Below are positions 7,127-10,272 of a DNA stretch of 10,272 nt, in pieces. The translations under genes were made by a program, and so were the position numbers. Origin of the DNA: Paenibacillaceae bacterium UBA6304 (lineage in GTDB: Bacteria > Bacillota > Bacilli > Paenibacillales > Paenibacillaceae). Below the pieces are notes generated by a model. It did not search any database. It was not told the DNA's origin and saw only the letters and a program-made list of their open reading frames with translations. Numbering within the stretch: the stretch's first letter is position 1; each line of letters starts with the position of its first letter. The stretch spans positions 1-10,272 of the forward strand of contig DJTQ01000431.1 of the NCBI GenBank assembly GCA_002439285.1, in the 5' to 3' direction.

Positions 7127-7912
7127 TTAGTTCACCGGACAAAAACCGGGGTTATTGGAGCATAGCCTGTCAGTAAATTCCGGCTCAAGCTGTGAAAGGT
7201 CGTCGAAGTAACTTGAAATGACGTGATTGAGGCCGATCGTACCATTTTGGAAAGACAGTGGGTTGAGGGCGCGAACATGACTGTAGTAGTATTTCTTTTC
7301 GCGTCTTGGCAGTTTATAAATGGAAGGTGGAGCAAAGGTGACAATATCGAATTGGTTGGCAATCCTGTAACTGTTATGAATATAGTTTGCAAAAGCATTT
7401 CTGAATGCCGGGTCGCCGACGCGCGGTGATCCGAAGGTATACAGGATGGGGGAGGAGAAAGCGGTGTTAGCCGCCAGATCGATCGCGCATAACGTCGCGA
7501 GTGCCGCCCCCAGGCTGTGACCTGTAATATATAACGTTTTATCGGGCGATAAGTTAGTCAGTGCGGATCTAATTCCGTCGCGAGCCGATGAATAGATGTG
7601 TGTGAAGCCACGGTGCGTAAGACAGTCTTCCTTTATATATTTAAATTTCATCTGCGAAGCGATGGCATCGGAAATCCAATTCGTCGTCGAACTCGTTCCC
7701 CGAAACGCAATAATAATCTCATGCGGAGATTCGATGATAAATCCGAAAACTTCCCAAACCTTAAGTATGGATTTCGCTTGGATCGTATGTGTGACCGAAA
7801 AGTCCATCGGAATGACGAAGGAACCATCCGAATTATTAAATTGTGCATAGGTCTGTCCGCAAACCGCCGCCAGATAAATCGCCCGTTTTGTAATATCGCT
7901 TGGAGTACCCAC
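7127..7912 (-). CDS. Class 3 lipase (alpha/beta hydrolase)
   Basis: A serine esterase/lipase of the Lipase_3 family, 261 residues, predicted to hydrolyse ester bonds of acylglycerols or other lipids. Seen: oxyanion-hole motif A-F-R-G-T (69-73), nucleophile elbow G131-H-S133-L-G, probable acid D189 in N-Q-F-D-I-V, and probable catalytic histidine H230 in G-L-N-H-V-I. The triad assignment follows the family order. No signal peptide or membrane helix is visible, so it seems cytoplasmic or exported in an unusual way. Two cysteines (C251, C258) sit near the C-terminus. The start is a GTG at 7912-7910; an in-frame TAG comes directly before it, and the next Met is at residue 36, inside the fold, so GTG is the best start. 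A GAAGGGCGGG stretch upstream can act as ribosome binding site. The natural substrate is unknown. It lies between the C-S lyase and the LTA-type sulfatase, with no overlap suggesting an operon. Confidence 0.87.
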   Translation of the reverse strand: MGTPSDITKRAIYLAAVCGQTYAQFNNSDGSFVIPMDFSVTHTIQAKSILKVWEVFGFIIESPHEIIIAFRGTSSTTNWISDAIASQMKFKYIKEDCLTHRGFTHIYSSARDGIRSALTNLSPDKTLYITGHSLGAALATLCAIDLAANTAFSSPILYTFGSPRVGDPAFRNAFANYIHNSYRIANQFDIVTFAPPSIYKLPRREKKYYYSHVRALNPLSFQNGTIGLNHVISSYFDDLSQLEPEFTDRLCSNNPGFCPVN

Positions 7913-7966
7913 CTATCATCCCGCCCTTCTTCTAATCTGTTTATGATAAGAATGGAAGGGAGGTGC

Positions 7967-8065
7967 TTGTCGAAGAAAGGAAATGTCGTTATGGGACAGA
8001 AGTACCGTCTGCCTGTATCAAAGGATAATGCATTTGCAAGTAAAGGGGCAGTACTCGAAAATTAA
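7967..8065 (+). CDS. Possible small protein, 32 residues, function unknown
   Basis: A short plus-strand frame from TTG at 7967 to TAA at 8065, in the 222-base gap between the convergently facing ends of the lipase start and the C-S lyase stop. It is preceded by a strong Shine-Dalgarno stretch, GGAAGGGAGG (7954-7963), though only 3 bases from the TTG. A second start, ATG at 7991 with GAAAGG at 7975-7980, would give 24 residues. A -10-like TATGAT lies at 7942-7947, without a clear -35, and a hairpin that could end its transcript begins 22 bases after the stop. The product is basic and hydrophilic, without a membrane helix. I do not recognise it. The frame stays open upstream into the antisense of the lipase gene, so it may be chance; comparison of the same gap in related genomes would decide. 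Confidence 0.35.
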   Translation: MSKKGNVVMGQKYRLPVSKDNAFASKGAVLEN

Positions 8066-8081
8066 TGAATTCTATAATGTG

Positions 8082-8121
8082 AAAAAAAAGAATCGACCCG
8101 CGAAAATGCGGATCGATTCTT
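8082..8121 (-). terminator. Intrinsic terminator of the C-S lyase gene
   Basis: AAGAATCGACCCGC (8088-8101) pairs with GCGGATCGATTCTT (8108-8121) over 13 of 14 positions with a 6-base loop. Read on the minus strand it ends in eight T residues (8089-8082), 14 bases after the C-S lyase stop. On the plus strand there is no T run, so it would be a weaker terminator there. Confidence 0.92.
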
Positions 8122-8134
8122 GTATATCGCAAGG

Positions 8135-9313
8135 TTATTTTGTTCTGGATGTTACCGCGGACGTAAACCGTTCCAGCGCCTCGGCGAGCAGGTCACGCGG
8201 ACAAGCCAGATTAATGCGCAGGAAACCTTCTCCTTCATGGCCGTAAATGGAGCCCTCGTTAAACGCAATTTTTGCTTCATTATACATGAGCAGTTTCAAC
8301 TCATCGGAAGAAAGACCTAGCGGGCGGCAATCCACCCACAGCAAGTAGGTACCTTCGGAGATGACGGGTACAAGGTTTGGAAGCTGCTCGGACAAATAAG
8401 TAACGGCAAAATCCTGATTGGCCATCACGTATTGCAGCAAAGCGTCCAGCCAAGGCTCGCTTTCGTTGTAAGCCGCGATCGTGGCTGGCGGCCCGAAAAA
8501 GTTGACCGAACCTAGCGACAGCGCGTTGATTCGTTGATCGAACCTCTGCTTGAGCTGCGGGTTGGAAATAACGGCGAACGAGGTTGCGAGGCCCGGAATA
8601 TTGAACGTTTTGGAAGGGGCCAGACAAGTAATCGTCCGTTCCGCGAAGGACTCCGATAGCGAGGCAAAAGGATAATGCTTGTGCTCAGGGAAAACGAGAT
8701 CACAGTGAATTTCGTCGGCTATGACTTTGATATCATATTTGACGCAGAGGTCGCCGAGACGTATAAGCTCTTCCTTGGCCCATACTCGTCCGCCCGGATT
8801 CTGGGGGCTACAGAGCAGGAGCAGCTTGGCACCGTTTTGCATCAGAATCTCCAGACGCTCATAATCCATCTCATAGCGGCCGTCTTTTAATACTAGCGGA
8901 CTGTCGGCCAGTTGTCGTCCATTATTGCGGATCACATCGTAAAACGGGTTATATACCGGTGACTGCAGAATCACTACATCTCCCGGTTCGGTCAAGGATT
9001 GCACCGCAAGACTAAGCGAAGGTACTACACCTGGCGAATCGGTTAGCCAACTGTCGTTCACGTTCCAGCCGTGGCGTCTTTGGAACCAGCCGGTTATAGC
9101 GTTCAAATAGTCTTTGCTGCGGATAGTGTATCCGTAGATTCCTTGTGCAGCGCGTTCGGTTACGGCCTGAACAATGGCAGGGGCGCATTTGAAATCCATA
9201 TCGGCCACCCATAACGGAAGGACCTCTGGATCTCCGAACAGCGATTTTCCCTGGTCCCATTTGTAGGAGAGCGTCCCCCGGCGCTTGGTGCGTTCATTGA
9301 ATTCATACGTCAT
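8135..9313 (-). CDS. patB: MalY/PatB-type PLP-dependent C-S lyase/aminotransferase
   Basis: A cytoplasmic PLP enzyme of fold type I, 392 residues, in the MalY/PatB subfamily. Members cleave cystathionine or cysteine conjugates (C-S beta-elimination to thiol, pyruvate and ammonia), and some also transaminate. Seen: subfamily signature W-V-A-D-M-D-F (35-41), Y121 in S-P-V-Y-N-P-F, N172 in P-Q-N-P-G-G, D200 in A-D-E-I-H, PLP-binding K235 in S-K-T-F-N, and substrate carboxylate-binding R366 in F-L-R-I-N. All cofactor residues are present. The ATG at 9313 has an AAAGGAAG ribosome binding site about 11 bases away. It is a single-gene unit, with terminators before it (for the carbonic anhydrase) and after it. 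Roles in methionine synthesis or sulfur-compound turnover are both possible. The symbol is by family resemblance and the exact substrate is not determined. Confidence 0.88.
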   Translation of the reverse strand: MTYEFNERTKRRGTLSYKWDQGKSLFGDPEVLPLWVADMDFKCAPAIVQAVTERAAQGIYGYTIRSKDYLNAITGWFQRRHGWNVNDSWLTDSPGVVPSLSLAVQSLTEPGDVVILQSPVYNPFYDVIRNNGRQLADSPLVLKDGRYEMDYERLEILMQNGAKLLLLCSPQNPGGRVWAKEELIRLGDLCVKYDIKVIADEIHCDLVFPEHKHYPFASLSESFAERTITCLAPSKTFNIPGLATSFAVISNPQLKQRFDQRINALSLGSVNFFGPPATIAAYNESEPWLDALLQYVMANQDFAVTYLSEQLPNLVPVISEGTYLLWVDCRPLGLSSDELKLLMYNEAKIAFNEGSIYGHEGEGFLRINLACPRDLLAEALERFTSAVTSRTK

Positions 9314-9377
9314 TGTAATCTTGTCTTCCTTTCGGCAAGGTCGTTATATACACACTTTCATCCGGCATGGTTTCCTT

Positions 9378-9409
9378 AAAAAAGGACGCGAACCATCAAG
9401 GTCCGCGCC
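9378..9409 (-). terminator. Intrinsic terminator of the carbonic anhydrase gene
   Basis: On the minus strand GGCGCGGACC (9409-9400), a 5-base loop and GGTTCGCGTCC (9394-9384) form a GC-rich stem with one G-T wobble and one bulged T, followed by six T residues (9383-9378). It lies 19 bases after the carbonic anhydrase stop and separates that gene from the C-S lyase gene. Confidence 0.85.
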
Positions 9410-9428
9410 AAACAGAAAGAGATGTCTG

Positions 9429-9992
9429 TTACAAATCGTAACCGTCTACGACAAGCTCAAGCTCTCCAGTCGTGGAGTCGATGAGCATGCCGTGAACGGG
9501 TACATGGGGGGGAAGTAATGGATGATTTTTTACAATCTCCACAGTATGAATTACCCCGTCTTTTTCGCTATCAAACCCGCGAAGCCACTTTTTGAGTTTA
9601 ATGCCCGAATGCTCCAAAGTGTTTAGCACATCATCGGAAATCCCGCTTTCTTTGATCGAACCGATCATATGATCGGCGTTAAGCGAGGCCATTCCGCAGC
9701 CCGTATGACCGATAATGAAGACTTCCTCCGCTTGCAGTTCATAAATCGCTACTAACAGACTCCGCATAACACTACCGAACGGCTGCGAAATAACGGCACC
9801 GGCGTTCTTGATTAGCTTAGCATCCCCGTTCCGTAAGTTTAATGCTCTTGGAAGAAGTTCAACGAGTCTCGTATCCATACAGGTGACGATAACCATCTTT
9901 TTCTGCGGAAATTTGTCGGTAATAAATTGTTCGTATTCCTTCTTGGCAACAAAATCACGGTTATACTCCAAAATTGATTGAAGACGGCTCAT
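9429..9992 (-). CDS. ytiB: Beta-class carbonic anhydrase (YtiB-like)
   Basis: A zinc enzyme that interconverts carbon dioxide and bicarbonate in the cytoplasm, supplying bicarbonate to carboxylases and helping pH balance. The 187 residues equal the length of the small Bacillus YtiB type. Zinc ligands C38, H96 and C99 are visible in C-M-D-T-R and H-T-G-C-G, with the D40-R42 catalytic dyad. The stretches R-L-V-E-L-L-P and K-N-A-G-A-V are typical of this subgroup, as is the C-terminal P-V-H-G-x-x-x-D-x-x-T-G-E-L. The ATG at 9992 has a near-perfect AAAGGAGG ribosome binding site (10009-10002), 9 bases away. It starts 31 bases after the Fe-S-family gene on the same strand, with no terminator between, so they are probably one transcript. 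A terminator at 9378-9409 ends it. The function call is secure; the symbol is by resemblance. Confidence 0.93.
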   Translation of the reverse strand: MSRLQSILEYNRDFVAKKEYEQFITDKFPQKKMVIVTCMDTRLVELLPRALNLRNGDAKLIKNAGAVISQPFGSVMRSLLVAIYELQAEEVFIIGHTGCGMASLNADHMIGSIKESGISDDVLNTLEHSGIKLKKWLRGFDSEKDGVIHTVEIVKNHPLLPPHVPVHGMLIDSTTGELELVVDGYDL

Positions 9993-10023
9993 ACTGTTCT
10001 TCCTCCTTTAGAATAATGTTCGC

Positions 10024-10272
10024 TTAGCGACGATCGATTAACCGGATATTCGACTTATAAAACTGCGACACGCCATCCAGGCGGAACGTTCCGCCGCTTT
10101 CCTCACCGGAAAGGGTTAATTGTTCTTCAAAAAAAACGGCTTGCAACCGGTCGATCCAAAATGGAAAGGCCTCATTTTCCATCGGAATGTCGTAAGCTCC
10201 GGGTTCTCCGGCAATCTCAAGTCCGGGAACGCCGCTCATTCCGCAACCGCAATCTTCCGTATCATAGACTAG
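10024..10272 (-). CDS. HesB/IscA-family Fe-S biosynthesis protein (YqkB-like), C-terminal part
   Basis: The last 82 codons of a gene whose 5' end lies beyond the right edge. The frame is open to the window end, so the internal ATG at 10239 is probably not the start. The visible N-terminal part, L-V-Y-D-T-E-D-C-G-C-G, resembles the cysteine-containing segment of the YqkB-type small proteins in the Fe-S biosynthesis (HesB/IscA-like) family. The later A-V-F-F-E-E-Q-L-T-L and C-terminal I-D-R-R fit the same group. A-type proteins bind or carry Fe-S clusters or iron; YqkB-type members have no firmly known role and lack the classical C-terminal C-x-C pair, as here. It precedes the carbonic anhydrase gene by 31 bases on the same strand and is probably its first cistron. 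The assignment is from recalled family appearance of a partial sequence, so it is less certain than the other genes. Confidence 0.7.
   Translation of the reverse strand, partial: LVYDTEDCGCGMSGVPGLEIAGEPGAYDIPMENEAFPFWIDRLQAVFFEEQLTLSGEESGGTFRLDGVSQFYKSNIRLIDRR

Noticed and set aside
7598..7966. Upstream part of the plus-strand open frame that ends at 8065
   Set aside because: It is antisense to the lipase with its intact G-H-S-L-G motif; only the last 24-32 codons, beyond the lipase start and preceded by a ribosome binding site, were kept as a possible gene.
7983..8246. Plus-strand frame of 87 codons running from the gap into the C-S lyase
   Set aside because: It passes through the terminator hairpin at 8088-8121 and is antisense to the C-S lyase; its ribosome binding site is only 2 bases from the start.
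9330..9375. Promoter of the C-S lyase gene
   Set aside because: A TATAAC-like -10 can be found on the minus strand, but no acceptable -35 lies 16-18 bases upstream, so it was not listed although a promoter is expected here.
1..10272. Mobile elements, CRISPR arrays, tRNA, rRNA and riboswitches
   Set aside because: No transposase or integrase, no regularly spaced repeats, no tRNA-like cloverleaf and no recognisable riboswitch core was seen; all longer spacers are under 230 bases and explained by promoters, terminators or the small frame.

Overview
The window looks like chromosomal DNA of a low-to-mid GC Gram-positive spore-former, most likely Paenibacillus or a close relative. This rests on gene content and style: a BceRS-BceAB-type peptide detoxification module, an LTA-synthase-family sulfatase, YtiB-like and YqkB-like proteins, strong AAAGGAGG/AGGGGGAG ribosome binding sites, and TTG and GTG starts. 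No rRNA, tRNA, CRISPR array, insertion sequence or phage gene was seen. The genus is an inference.

Layout. Bases 1-316 (minus) hold the N-terminal part of a CDP-alcohol phosphatidyltransferase that runs off the left edge. A 160-base divergent spacer follows, with a terminator-like hairpin and a probable promoter. Bases 477-5019 (plus) hold a complete four-gene Bce module: response regulator, intramembrane-sensing histidine kinase (overlapping it by 26 bases), ABC ATPase (after a 79-base gap carrying a BceR-box-like inverted repeat and a promoter candidate), and a 689-residue FtsX-type permease (ATGA overlap). A 15-bp-stem hairpin at 5044-5087 separates it from the convergent minus-strand genes.

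The rest is mostly on the minus strand: an LTA synthase/phosphoglycerol transferase-type sulfatase (5098-6984), a class 3 lipase (7127-7912), a MalY/PatB-type C-S lyase/aminotransferase (8135-9313, with its terminator at 8082-8121), a beta-carbonic anhydrase (9429-9992, terminator at 9378-9409), and the C-terminal part of an A-type Fe-S/HesB-family protein (10024-10272) running off the right edge. A possible small plus-strand gene (7967-8065) lies between lipase and C-S lyase.

Working together: in known Bce modules the ABC transporter both removes cell-wall-active peptides from lipid II cycle intermediates and signals to the kinase. The kinase phosphorylates the regulator, which switches on the transporter promoter, here probably through the repeat at 2100-2117. 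The flanking phosphatidyltransferase and LTA-type sulfatase also act on the envelope, but they are divergent or convergent to the module, so a shared function is only inferred. The carbonic anhydrase and Fe-S protein form a probable operon.

The main departures from the ordinary are the degenerate phospho-acceptor box of the kinase (H-N-M-K-G-S in place of H-[ED/Q]-x-K-T-P), the BceR-like box that includes the kinase stop codon, and the unassigned small gene. I found no clear evidence for a wholly new system.
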